NCBI GenBank assembly: GCA_037893245.1
Contig: JBAIAA010000896.1
Coordinates: 434,001-498,000 of the forward strand
DNA: 64,000 nucleotides
Direction of reading: 5' to 3'
DNA from: Crossaster papposus
Lineage: Eukaryota > Echinodermata > Asteroidea > Velatida > Solasteridae
Under the pieces are notes generated by a model, which had not been told where the DNA came from, searched no databases, and worked only from the letters and a program-made list of their open reading frames with translations. Positions 1 through 11,623 of this stretch are shown here, one piece after another. Within the stretch, counting starts at the first letter, position 1, and each line of letters opens with the position of its first letter. Both the position numbers and the translations under genes were made by a program.

Positions 1-118
1 AATGAAATGAGGGCATGGATGATTGGGAAATGAAATGAGACACGACACGGACAGACAGGGGACTCCTCGCCTTCTCCATGCCTCGCACACTCCTCACTGA
101 CTCCCTCTGGAACTTCAT
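1..118 (-). CDS. Helentron copy A, N-terminal start of polyprotein (partial)
   Basis: This is the first 39 codons of a Helentron ORF that continues beyond the left edge of the window. The ATG is at 118 on the minus strand. The reading aligns almost codon for codon with the start of the large Helentron ORF at 25766, sharing MKFQRESV at the start and then RSVRGMEK; copy A lacks one Met codon after SV. In copy A the ATG further upstream is out of frame, which argues that the Met at 118 (25766 in copy B) is the true start. No domain is visible in so short a piece. Function is inferred only from copy B. Confidence 0.6.
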   Translation of the reverse strand, partial: MKFQRESVRSVRGMEKARSPLSVRVVSHFISQSSMPSFH

Positions 119-1797
119 GTGGCTTGTCTTTGGTAGTTTTCTGTACATGAAATGGAAAAAATATAAAATATAATTCAATAGAAAACATTTACTCACTTAA
201 AAATAGACTCAAACAAAATTGATACAAAGGCCTGCATAGTGCATTTGTAGTGTACTATCCCAATCATGATTTATACATGCACATTCTACATGTGTGTACA
301 TGTACATGATTGATTCATGACGTACATGTACGTGTGCAACAACAAAGTGCATGTTACATACTATGAACCAATATTACATACATAAATATTTTTATAATCA
401 TTACAATTACCCAACATTTGATTTTGTTTTACCTTATACATGTCATATTTATTTTTAGAAACATTAAACAAGAAGTCCCATTAAATGAATAAATGTCTCG
501 TCACAAAACCAAACTAGATCATGACGGTCTAACATTTATTTATGTTATTTATTTATTATTTATAGTGGGTAGCCCATTCAGTGGAATCAACTGTTCTATC
601 AGTAAGAGAACACAATGTCAATAAATGTCAATTTCTTATGTGGGAGAAAAACCTCGGAAGAATATTCTGGGGAAACCCACGGAGTAGGGGAAGAGACTGA
701 AAATTAAATCCAAATATTACCCCGGGCAAAATTCAAACCCCAGGTCACAGTGGTGGAAGGCAAGGAAAAAAACGCTACACCGAACTGACTGCCCTAACAT
801 CACGTTACACATGATAAACCAACCATGCCAACCAATTTTAACATACCTAAAGTTTAAACCTTCCCAAACATGTAGCAACCTGATGACACAACTCTTTTTC
901 TTCATAATAATTATGTCCCTGTCATTAACGGTCAATTAATCAGTGGTGTAAAGGCAATTTTTCAGTTAAGCAGCAACTTTAATAAATCCACACACACCTT
1001 GCAAAACAGTTGAGACAGTACGCAAAACAGAAGCAAAAATGTTTAAAAGACATGAATCTAGGAGTGAAACTGACAAACATTTCCATTTGAAAAGAAAAAA
1101 AACACTTTGAAAATATTCTTGACTCTCCACAGTACAGCCTTTGAGACAGCAACAGGATACTACATTATTATTTCAATTTAGTTGAATTATAATTTTGTTT
1201 AAAAGAAAGGCCTTAAATAGTTGTGAACAATTATTATGGACTCTATCATCACACTGCACAATACAGCCATAGCCTTGTTGCCATTGTGTTGTTTGACAAC
1301 TAATAACGAAGCTGTAGCCTACACGTACATGACGATAAGTCATAGGCATCATGCATGACTGCATGTACACCCCTACACGTACACATACTCATTCGTCATG
1401 ACTATGTAGTATGTTCGTAATCGTATGCGAAAAAGGAAAGTTTTTTTCATTTCCCAAAACCATGGATTATATCCATTTTGTACACATATTGCTGACCCTA
1501 ACATTAGATACCCTATCAAGTATCATGATGATGGGTACTACTACTACTGCCTCGAAGGATAACTTAGTGCCTACAAAGACATGTGACAATAATAAAGTAC
1601 GGTACTCGGATCGCCCCCTACTACACAAAAAAGCCCGGGCCTATACATTCTTTCCAAACCGAACGTTCTAAATAAATGCTCAAAATCTTCTACGTTTAAC
1701 AGTAAACCAATATCTAATACTTTACAACTTCATTTTAAGCACAAAATAATGATAAAATACCACAAAAGCAAACACTTTTAAGTTATTTAATTTACAC

Positions 1798-2288
1798 AAA
1801 CGACCACGCCTTACCTCACCTCGCAGAATGCAGTATCAATACATCTTATTCCCAGGCCTTCATGTTGTTAAACCGATCACATACCATAGACTGTAGCGGA
1901 ACCATACTAATTGGTAACTGCATGCTTGCTGAACGTCAATACAAACAGAGGGCGCACTTTATGAAGAATAGAGCTGTTTCTGTGGTTTTAACAGCACACA
2001 AATTTGCTTAGCATAACAATTCTTCTTTGTCAAAAACAGGGTTACATACAAATTTTCAGGGTAACCAATATATTTTCTGACTTATATTTAGTTGGTTTTT
2101 GCTTAGCATGAAATGCACATGGAGTTTTAGCTGACAACCCGTTTTACGAGCAAGACTTAATTGTTGGTGCTAAGCAAATTGTTGTGCTAACAGCTATGAT
2201 AAGATGTCGTACGTAAATGAGATCAATGATCGTACGTACGTTAATTACTGGCTCAGTGCATGTGAGCTCTACATGGCGCGCCCTTTTT
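1798..2288. other. Copy-A-specific segment of about 490 bp
   Basis: Alignment of copy A with copy B breaks here. Copy B joins the sequence matching about 1790 directly to that matching about 2288 (near 31329). This is either an insertion in A or a deletion in B. It contains an imperfect inverted pair around 1994-2025 and 2160-2190 (tttgcttagcataac against gctaagcaaattgttgtgc). No clear terminal repeats or target duplication were found, and no gene. Confidence 0.4.
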
Positions 2289-2524
2289 AGTTCACAAAGT
2301 TAACATTCATTAAGAATTTGTAAGATTTACCTTCATATTAATTATGGTGCTTGCAGTCCACGGAAAAAACAACAACAACAACATAAAAAATGGGCATAAA
2401 ATCGGCAACACCCCAACGTACGGTGAGCACAATAAATCTTCAATCCCAACATAAATAAACATTAATTTTAGTGACAATTCTGTTAAAGCTAAAAAAACAC
2501 ACAAAATAATACATGTTGACCCTT

Positions 2525-3262
2525 GAAAATCTGATCGAATTGGGACTTAACAGTAACAGTTAGATCACCACCAACAGATGATAGTTTCAGATCACAATTC
2601 GTTAACGTCATCGGTAATTGTCATGTGACGTCAAGTTATTATTAGATGCAGTTTTTAAGACCCTCTATATCTGGAAGTACAAGTCTGAAATGGAGGTGAT
2701 GTCATGATGACGTCATCGAGTGTCATGTGACGTCACATTAAGGTTCAGTTTTTAAGACCCTGTACGTCTCTGATCTGAAAGTACAGGTCCGATTGGGGTA
2801 AAACTTGGTATGCAGGTATTATTATAGGATGTGTTATAGATCTAAAGTGAGCTAGGTGATGTCATTAGGACGTCATCGTGTGTCATGTGACGTCACATTA
2901 AAGGTGTAGTTTTTAAGATCCTCTATCTCTGAAAGTACATGTGCGATTGGGGTCAAACTTGGTATGCAAGTATTTCAGGATGTTTTTGAAACGAAAATTT
3001 AAATGACGTCGTGATGACGTCATCGGGTGTCAAGTGACGTCTCATTAAAGGTTCATTTTTGTCCATAGCATTTGTCCACGTTTTTGTCAACCATGCTATC
3101 TTTGTGGCACTTTGGTAAATCCGATCGACTTCAGACTTGGGACACACACATATGGACCACCATCACGTACCCACATATTAAAAAAAATCATTTTAGACAT
3201 TCAAATAGCTCTAACTGTGTCCACAAACGCATTTCTTTTTGGTTGTTAAAATCAACAGAAGG
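2525..3262. repeat. CRE-rich satellite, block 1
   Basis: About 150-bp units are built around GTCATGTGACGTCACATTA, followed by a segment reading ACCCTCTATCTCTG, then AAGTACAGGTCCGATTGG and GGTCAAACTTGGTATGC. At least four units are visible, and the last is the variant with TTTTGTCAACC and TTTGGCACTTTGGTAAAT. The same family fills 8161-9205 and 31600-37155. It contains no gene. Confidence 0.85.
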
Positions 3263-4025
3263 CGCAATTTACAGGACGACCGAGTAAATTTATTGGATCT
3301 GTATCGGACGGAGAAGTCGACAATCGAAATCAAAGTACCAAAAAATCAATAAAAGTTAATCGAAATCAAAGTACAAAGGAATCGATATTACAGAATCGAA
3401 AACGTTGCAGAATCGATACCAGTTTATACAAACGTACAAAACGTACAAAATCAACGAAGATCTTGGAACCAAGACTACCAAACTCCCGGTAAAATACAAC
3501 AGCGCCCCCATATGACGGCATGCCTTGGCTGGTTCCCAACCTATAACATTTCAGCGCATTTACAACGTCACAAAACCTAACTCTCTCTGCTGTACACTAC
3601 AAAAGTACATTGTATGCTATAGTCTAGTCCACGTGCAACATAAGTTCAAGAACTTCATTTTCCACAGCGTTTTATTCCCTGTCAACGATTCGACAAATCA
3701 AAAGGTAACTTAAAAAACAATATACTATCGATATTGTTAATATGATAAGTTAATATCACCTAACATCACGGCCTCACTTCAACTTATTATGCCTTGCCAA
3801 CGTTTTGAAATGATTTTTACTCAAATTAATAAATTAAATAACACTAACCTTACCAGTAAAATTTCATCAACCTCCAAACATAGACCAATGTTTAATAATC
3901 TTTACTTTAACTACCTCTCCAATGCTCCTACCATCGAGCAACAAATGCTACAGACTCAGAGGTATAAAGTATATTATATTGACTTCTTATGCCATTGCAT
4001 TTCTTACTATTCACTTCTTCTACAG
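3263..4025 (+). other. Upstream region and 5' UTR of the OB-fold gene
   Basis: No complete coding sequence is seen. A short motif reading ATCGAAATCAAAGTAC repeats at about 3324 and 3360. A GT-AG intron at 3962-4025 (donor GAG|GTATAAAG, acceptor CTTCTACAG) ends directly before the chosen ATG at 4026. The sequence ahead of 3962 is therefore read as 5' UTR. No upstream ATG is in a frame that would join phase-0 to codon 1 after splicing. Confidence 0.4.
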
Positions 4026-6967
4026 ATGTCTACAGTAAATATTAAAGTGTTATCAAAAGAGGCCTACCCCAAAAAGTTTGACTATGCACTGCAGATCATT
4101 ACTGACCAAGGCCAACAGCGAGAAATGTTCCTTCCTCAAGATCTCACCTCAAAATTTGAACAAGGCATGTTCTACAAACTGGTTGGATGTTCAACATTCA
4201 TCGTTAAGTCAACAGACAAGCCTGCACTGAGTGTGAAGTATAAGACAAGGGTATATAACCATATCCAACAAATTACTAGTAATAACAATACACATTCCAT
4301 AAATTACTGTCAAAAAATATATCGTATAATTTATTACTTCTTATTATTACTGTGTTTTGACTGTTTTCCAGCAAAAAATATTAAACCTACCTCCCCCCAA
4401 AGTGCTGCTCCCTCTATTTCATTCCACACTTATTTCATCCTTTCTTTCCAGATTTTTTACACAGCTCCATTTGAAGTATCACAACAGATAGAAGAGAGCT
4501 TCTTCCACGCAGAGGTCTGCACACTGCAAGAAGCAACTGCCTTTCCCATAGATACCAGAATCAGTGTCAAAGGCACTATTGAAGCAGTAAGTATACAATA
4601 ATATATCTTCTTATACCTGTCTTCAACAAACAAACATACCCTACACATTTTGTCCCTAAAACAATATTTAAACATGTATCTATCAAAACTAAACAACATC
4701 TATGGGCAACTTCACATGCCCACAATTACATACATATAGTTTTGAATTTTTGATTTTATAATTGAACTTGCCCATGTCTAGTGAAACAGATGTCATCTGT
4801 CTTAGCTCTCCATTCTCATTGCCCTTTATATGACTAGTGATAACAAGTCATCCACGTTTTAAAGATAATTACTCAAAAATATGTCTCAATATAATTATGC
4901 ATTTCAAATGACTAATAAACACATGTTATTCCCCAAACAAATTCTGAACATTTTAAACGTACTGTATGTACACTCTAATTGCACCCTCATAAATTAAACA
5001 ACTACTTCCGTCCACCTCCAAACACGTACCTACCACACCAGTCAGCACACAATATGACATACACAAAATATTCTAGTCTAACATCACCAGTATTATCCAT
5101 AACACATATCATGGCAATATAAATGCTCTGTTCAACATCAGATTTTCACATTTTCACCCCTAAACATGATGGCAAAATTCCATTTCCTAATTTCTCACCT
5201 ACAGTAAACAAATTCTCAAATTATTAACAACATCATTAATTATGTCTATCTTTTCTACACTTACACTTTCTCCATAAAGGTGTCCCCTGTCAAACATGGT
5301 GACACATACCACCTGAGGTCTGTCGACATTCAAGATGCCAGAAACAAGAAAAAGCTGCAAGTGAACCTGTGGGGAGAATCCAAACAAGACATCCAGATCC
5401 CAGAGCCCGGTACTTCTGTCATCGTGGAGAATGTTGTCACTGCTACCTATCAGGAGAACGTCGTCCTCAATGCAACACCAGAAACCACTTTTCTGGTAAG
5501 ATATATCTCTGAGTGTCAGCCTCTTACAACAACATATTTAAAATGTACACCCTTTAACCCTAACCCCCTAGGCCTTACTTTGGGCTAAAGAACTGCATAC
5601 TACAGAATACTACTTTAGTATTTTGTAGCATTGGGTCTCTCTGTGACTGATGATTGGGTGTGTACTGACAGAGTACAGATACTGCCAACTACAAAATACT
5701 AATAGTGGCAATACAGGTCAGTAATACTTACCTGGCAAAAAATGCAGTAGTCCAGCCTTGACCCAATTGCTGTGTCCCAAGTGACAACTTTTGCTGTAGA
5801 GTTTAGAACAACTTACACAGCATACATGGGCCATGCACACTCAGCAAGCAGAGGGACCCAATGCTAAAAAGTACTACGAGTGCAATAAGGGGTGAAGTAC
5901 CAAATACTAAAAATTACTACAGGCATTGCACACAAGTCAGTGAGAGTACTACTAGTAGTAAAAAGTAGCATTAGGTAGGGTTAGGGTTAATAAACTTTGT
6001 CCCAATCCATTTTTTTTTTAAAGGTCGGAGCACTACTTTATATTATGTTACGATCCTACATCCACAGTTTTCAAAATACATAAGAAATACTCTTACTTTG
6101 TAGTAATGCAATTATTCACCACTGCTTACCTATTTCTAAACTGTCCCTGTCCTACACCATATTCCTTCTTTACCTCATCCTTCACTGAAGGCCTCTTTAC
6201 TAGTCCCTCTGCATGTATGACAATCCATGTCTCCAAAACAATGATATAAAATTACAAAGTACAAACGGCACAATATTTTTCTTTTCTTGTTCCTTGCAGG
6301 AAGTTCAGGTGCCAAGTACATCTCAAACAGTCACCATTGTGGCAATCACTGAAGAAAGGTAATATACAACACATCCCTCATCAATACAATGCTCAACCAC
6401 TTTCTCTCATCTCTATTTTGTTCTCACAACATCTTCAGTTCATACCAGCAAACCACAACAATGATCGACCCTTCATACCATACCACCTCTAGAAACAAAT
6501 CATGTACAGTACTCACACAATACAAACAATACCAAACTAACAACCTTGCTATTTGTACCACATGTATCGATTACCCTACTAACCACAAATGCTTGTAGAA
6601 TGTAACTATACACAATTATATCATATGCTTTCTCTCTAGAGGCAAGATCATCTTCATTGATGAGCAAGATACAGAGTATGAAACAACACCAGATATCATC
6701 TCTCACTCCATCCCTTGCCCAGACATCAAAGAACTGCTTCCCCTCTTGCCTCTCACTGTTACAATCACTGTAACAATGACAGCAGGGAAAAACAAGGTCA
6801 CATCCATTGTGACATATGACAGGTGAGTTTTCAAAAAATTCTAACCATTTATAATACAAATGGAATTCCAATCTTAACCCCTTCCCGCCCACTTAATTAA
6901 CCTATCCTTCCTTTTTTTCTTCCTTTCATGTAGCTCTGAAGACAACTTGGACAATCCAAACCAGTAA
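4026..6967 (+). CDS. RPA-like OB-fold protein, six coding exons
   Basis: Coding exons are 4026-4250, 4452-4586, 5280-5495, 6300-6358, 6640-6822 and 6934-6967. All junctions are GT-AG and keep the frame (first three introns phase 0, last two phase 2), giving 283 residues and a TAA stop. Residues about 1-75 (MSTVNIKVLSKEAYPKKFDY on) and about 76-192 look like two OB-type beta-barrels. The second carries SVKGTIEAVSPVKHGDTY, a DIQDARNKKKLQVNLWGESK strand pair, and VIVENVVTATYQENVVL. This pattern is typical of RPA1/SSB-like single-strand nucleic-acid binders. Residues 193-270 form a third small beta-rich segment (VTIVAITEE, IIFIDEQDTEYETTP, VTITVTMTAGKNKVTSIVTYD) and the tail is acidic. Coherent splicing with no stops or frameshifts suggests a live gene. 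It lies between two blocks of Helentron-linked satellite, on the strand opposite to the Helentrons. The OB-fold call is from pattern; a specific orthologue is not recognised. Confidence 0.72.
5611..5877. repeat. Fold-back (MITE-like) element in intron 4 of the OB-fold gene
   Basis: Arms at 5611-5640 (…TTTTGTAGCATTGGGT) and 5850-5877 (ACCCAATGCTAAAAAGTACT) are near reverse complements about 215 bp apart. Related TACTAnTAGTA words continue to about 5980. It is probably a decayed inverted-repeat element inside the 804-bp intron. The target duplication was not resolved. Confidence 0.45.
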
Positions 6968-7096
6968 ACAGTGCCACTCATCAACTACGACACATCTGTT
7001 TCTATTCAGCACATTAGTTAATTTTAATAGTTCTTTATTAACCATGTTCCTACACTTAATGTTAATAGTTCTTTACTAACCTTGTTGACAAATGTA

Positions 7097-7720
7097 AAAC
7101 TTCTTGCCAATCATGTTCATCCTGCCATACCTTATACTTTACGTAATTATATCATGAACCATGTATACATTTATATCTATATATTTTCCTCAACATGATT
7201 AGGTTGTTCCATATTTATTACCTACTTTGCTGATTTCTGTAGAGTATTACACTAACTAAAATCTTATTTTTGTATACATCTACATTTCATTGTTGTCTAC
7301 ATTAAAAACTTCTTGCCAATCATGTTCATCCTGCCATACCTTAAACTTCACGTAATTACATCTCGAACCATGTATACATTTATATCTACATTTTCCTTCT
7401 GCACAATTAGCCTCACTCCATAATTATTACCTACTTTGCAGAATTATGTAAAATATTACGCTTCCTAAAATCATATATTTTGTATACATCTAAATTGTAT
7501 TTATCTATACATTTAAAACTTGTTGCCAATCATGTTCATCCTGCCATACCTTACACTTCATATAATTATATCTGAAACCATGTATACATTTATATATTTT
7601 GTTCTACATTTAGGTCTTTCCATAATTATTACCTTCTTGTAGATTTCTGAAAATTATTACACTTTCTAAACATCTTTTTGTTGTATACATCCAAATTTTG
7701 AAGCCCAATACTTTGCTTTA
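7097..7720. repeat. Three tandem copies of a ~209-bp unit
   Basis: Units begin near 7097, 7305 and 7515, each opening with AAAACTTsTTGCCAATCATG then TTCATCCTGCCATACCTTA. All contain CCATGTATACATTTATAT and end with a TTGTATACATC block. The array starts about 130 bp after the stop codon of the OB-fold gene, so it may lie in its 3' UTR or just beyond. It is AT-rich and has no coding potential. Confidence 0.85.
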
Positions 7721-8160
7721 TACATAAATATAAAGCATTTCTTATTAGCAAAAAATTGTTATTTTCATATATACTACTCTTCCAAATATACCTTGTTCAT
7801 TACAAATTAGTTACTTAAAATGTCCTATGACTGTTTCTACTTTGTTTCACACTATATTAAAAACTTGTTCCTTTCATATTATCCATTCTCCCAGTCTCTA
7901 TATATCGAGTGTATAAACTTCCTTCCTCTTCTACATGTGCATGCACCCCTATTTCGTGCCCCTCCCCATAATTGTTTGAAGATATACACACCACACTTGC
8001 TCAACCACCTATTAGACACACCAGAAAATATGCCTACTTTGAACATGGACCCAAACTGACAACTTTCCTGCTGCTGTTCTTCTTGAAACCTACACAAAGA
8101 AAATATTGACTGCTATCAAATTGTGTACCTGTAGACAGGGAAGTATTGGAGATAAACATT
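7721..8160. other. AT-rich spacer without recognisable gene
   Basis: Only short overlapping ORFs on both strands are present, none with a recognisable motif. The region separates the 209-bp tandem repeat from the second satellite block. Confidence 0.4.
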
Positions 8161-9205
8161 GGTATGAAGTCATTATGACTTCATCATATGTTACGTAATA
8201 GTAACTTAAACTATATGGGCGTAGTCCTATATCTTGAGATCTATCCAGCTGTCTGGCCTCCCTGGAGGACCAGCAGAAAATTCGTCATGATGACGTCATC
8301 GGGTGTCATGTGACTTCACATTAATGGTGCAGTTTTTAGGACCCTTTATCTCTGGTAGTACAGGTCCGATTTGGGTCAAACTTGGTTTACAGGTATTCTG
8401 GGAAGTGTTATAGACGAAAATTAAGGTGACGTCATGATGACGTCATTGAGTGTTGTGTGACGTCACATTAAAAGGTCAATTTTCTCCATAGCATTTGTAC
8501 ACGTTTTTTTCAACTAATATATCTTTGGCACTTGTGTAAATCCGATCGACTTCAGACTTGGCACACACATAGACATGTACACACATATATTGAAAGTAAT
8601 GTTAGACACTCGAAACAGCTCTGTGTTTGTCCACAAACACATGTCTATTTTTTTTTGTTTTTTTAGCTGTTTCGGCAATTCAGCCGAAACAGCTTTTGTT
8701 TTCGTTAAATTTTTTTTTTTTTTTTTCTTTTTCCCCTTTTTTTCTTCTGTTTCATACTCTTCTCCATAGGGTTTGTACACGTTTTTTCTTCAGCCAATAC
8801 ACTTTGACACTTTAATAAATCCGGTCAACTTGAGACTTGAGACTTGATACATTTAGACCACCACCCACAGATGATCCTAGAAGAAATTTATAACGATTAC
8901 GTCATTCATGGTCACGTGACGTCACGTTAAAGGTGCAATTTTTCCCCATAGGTTTTGTACACGTTTTCCTTCAGACTATTGACTTTGACACTTTAGTAAA
9001 TCAGATTGACTTTAGACTTAATACAAACCTCAACCACTATCCTCAGGAGAGCCAAGAGCGAAATCGTCACGATTACGTCATCGGGGGTCATGTGACGTCA
9101 CATTAAAGGTGTAGTTTTTAGGACCCTCTATCTCTGAAAGTACATGTCAAATTGCGGTCAAACTTGGTATGCAAGTATTCCAGAATATCAGACTATTTGT
9201 GAAAA
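8161..9205. repeat. CRE-rich satellite, block 2
   Basis: Same family as 2525-3262 and 31600-37155. It holds both unit types: the TCTATCTCTGGnAGTACAGG type, and the type with CCATAGGnTTTGTACACG then GACTTTGACACTTTAGTAAA and ACGTCATTCAAGGTCACGTG. A perfect 12-bp-stem hairpin sits at 8665-8694. It contains no gene. Confidence 0.85.
8665..8694. repeat. Perfect hairpin AGCTGTTTCGGC / GCCGAAACAGCT
   Basis: A 12-bp perfect inverted repeat with a six-base loop lies between T-rich tracts. It is preceded at 8622-8643 by a second palindrome, GTGTTTGTCCACAAACAC. The same hairpin pair recurs in the large satellite block. Confidence 0.8.
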
Positions 9206-10516
9206 TTTGACTCCTTTTTGCCTATTATTTAATAAACTTTTTCACGTGACTGTTTACTCTTAATTATCATGATCATCACTTAAATAAGCACGCACAATAT
9301 TACGATTGAGTCTGTATTTCATATAATCTGAAATGTATGTTATACCGTACCTGTTCTATTCTTGACTGTCTTACCAGGCCGGAATCGTGCAACCGTTAGA
9401 GTTGTTTGCCGCCCTCAGTGTAGCAAGTGATTTAAAACAATGATGGAACGTGTTATAAAGTTTACAGGCAACATTTATTCAGGCACTAATAAGCGTCACC
9501 AGGATATGGCGGGGGTATACCTCTGGGTAGGGAAGACAGATGGATATGAAGATTTATAGGGAAGGGCAAAACTCAAGATCGAGTATTAAACAGTCACACA
9601 CAAAAAGAAGCGGGCAATATTCACGTTTTATTTGTATTCTATTAGTTTACAATATTTCTAGTAGCGGCCGATCGAGAGGTGGTGAAGAAACCAAGGATAT
9701 AATAATTATTCACTTTTTCACCCCGACACCCCTCCCGTATTAGTCATCACCTACAGCACGTGTACATAACGTCAAAACATTATCGTTTTTAGGAAAGATT
9801 TGTGACATTTCAGGGATAATTGTATTCGCTTAAAATGTCCTATGAGAGGACTTCAATTCTCTGGTGCATATAGTGTTATGTAATGTGGATATATTTTTAG
9901 AGGCAATTGTTTTTGTTCGTTAAGAGAAAGTGCACGGATGTAAAAATCAATCAAATTCGACAGGCGATAGGTTAAGGAAGGGTAATTTTTGGAGGGGGAG
10001 ATTACAAATGTATGTCTTAGGGCCTACTGGTACATAAATGGTCACCACATTTCCAGGTTTTTATTTTTTTTCATTTTTTTATTCAAAAACAGATTAACCA
10101 ATACATTTTCCAATAAATATATTTTACAAAGAAAACAATATTGCAAATTGGGATGTACACAACCATGTTTGAACAAATTACTACATGTATCTTTTCTAGT
10201 GTAGAGCACTATTGTTTATCAAGTAATTAAATGTATTTGTACCTGTAATTATATAATTGCTTGAATTTACAAACGTCACAAGTACCCTTATTTTAGTGAA
10301 TTTTATTTTCCCCTAAAAGAAATGTATTGTTTATACTTTTGGAGTTTGTTTTTCAAACAGAGTTCGTGTTTTGTATATAGTTTGTACAGATTCTTGACAC
10401 TAGTGTTTGGTTGAAAGAAATACAAGATATTGAAATGTTATCTGTAATGTCCGAGGCATGCATTTACAAAATACTCAGTTTTCAAAGGCTTTAAAGTGCA
10501 GAAAGAGCACTGCATG
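9206..10516. other. Intergenic, no gene seen
   Basis: AT-rich sequence with only short ORFs lacking motifs. No RNA gene or terminal repeat was recognised. Confidence 0.4.
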
Positions 10517-10757
10517 TATAGACCATGTGCCCTCTGTTTACATCTATATTCAAATGTGTCCGTCAATATGCGCACGCATTGTGTTTTACATAAATTTGGT
10601 GAAGAAGCGACATCAGAGGTCACATAATTCAAAGGTGGTCTGACCTATGGCGTTACTCCTCAACCAAATTTTATGCAAAACACGATGTGTGCGCATATTG
10701 ACGGGCACATTTGAATGCAGATGTAAACACGTGACATTAGAGGGCACATCGTCTATA
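10517..10757. mobile_element. Fold-back element with ~100-bp imperfect arms
   Basis: The left arm starts TATAGACCATGTGCCCTCT and the right arm ends AGAGGGCACATCGTCTATA. The arms then match inward through TTTACATCT, ATTCAAATGTG and CCGTCAATATGCGCAC, to a loop of about 40 bp. The size and near-complete palindrome suggest a MITE. The flanks give no unambiguous target duplication beyond TA. Confidence 0.65.
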
Positions 10758-11410
10758 CTACAGTTCACTTAAGTAGTATTTTGAAGTATTGGGTAACGTT
10801 AAGGTTCAAGCACCATCATAAGTAACAATTTAACTGCTATTTTACAAAATTCCTTGAAATTACAAATGTTACTAATATAAAGCACATTTGTTTTCGCTTA
10901 AAGACAATAAAATGTAAATACTTATCTGGAGTTAACATCCTTTTCTAAACAGAGTTCGTCTTTTGTATTACCGTTAAAGTTGAACAGAATTGTACATGTA
11001 CCTGTATGATGATCAATAAACGCAGCACAAAGTACAATGTAATGCCAATAACGGGGCACTCTGTAGTATGACTACCAGACTCCAATGACAATGAACATTA
11101 AGTTAACAATTATGAACTCTACTGAGTTTGAGCTCCAAACCCCTATGTCTTTTGGTAAGGAACCATCCTCAATCCCACAAAATCCTCCTTGTTGCCAATA
11201 TGTCACAAACGATAATTGGATCGCAAGTGTCTCCCGCAGTCGATCCCTATACATGCATATTGTGTTCGTAAACAGTCAAATTTTGTGCATGTTTAAATGA
11301 CGAATTGACATGACATGACTTTTGACTTCAATGTTAGAATTGTGTCTTTCCACTCAAAGTTTCATCAAAATCCATCAAAATCCCTTAAAAACAAATTGTT
11401 GAAAGCTAAC
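10758..11410. other. Intergenic, no gene seen
   Basis: No coding region with recognisable motifs. Short ORFs on both strands near 11072-11300 overlap each other and look random. Confidence 0.35.
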
Positions 11411-11415
11411 CTACA

Positions 11416-11618
11416 CAGGCCCGTACGCAGGAGGGGTGCGACGTGTGCGTACGCACCCCCCAAAAATACTAAAAGGTCCACATTTTCCGGGGTAAATAAT
11501 GGTATTTTGATGAAGAAATAGCGGTACTGGCACACAAAAAATTTTGGTTCCATTTTTGGTCCCATCAGTACAAATTCGCATCCCCCCCCCATCATTAAAA
11601 ATCCTGCGTACGGGCCTG
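11416..11618. mobile_element. 203-bp MITE with CAG-type terminal inverted repeats
   Basis: Termini are CAGGCCCGTACGCAGGA and its exact complement TCCTGCGTACGGGCCTG, 17 bp each. The direct 5-bp flanks CTACA occur at 11411-11415 and 11619-11623. The CAG...CTG ends suggest the hAT group, although a 5-bp duplication is shorter than the usual 8. It has no coding capacity. Confidence 0.8.
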
Positions 11619-11623
11619 CTACA

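Larger units (their letters stand above)
1..3262 (-). mobile_element. 5' region of Helentron copy A
   Basis: The sequence from 1 to about 1351 aligns with 25640-27286, and from about 1352 to 2520 with 31134-31600, which is the 5' flank of Helentron copy B. Both copies then pass into the same CRE-rich satellite. Copy A therefore lies in the same orientation, with its coding body left of the window. It lacks both the 605-bp insertion (empty site near 714-727) and the 3.8-kb insertion (empty site near 1351) seen in copy B. The outer boundary of the element is not certain, because the satellite may or may not belong to it. Confidence 0.65.

Noticed and set aside
5724..5736. ATACTTACCTGGC, identical to the start of U1 snRNA
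   Set aside because: The match stops after 13 bases and lies in an intron next to an inverted-repeat element; no further U1 sequence or promoter follows.
5975..5995. GGTAGGGTTAGGGTTAA, telomere-like
   Set aside because: Only two TTAGGG units in an intron; far too short for a telomeric tract.
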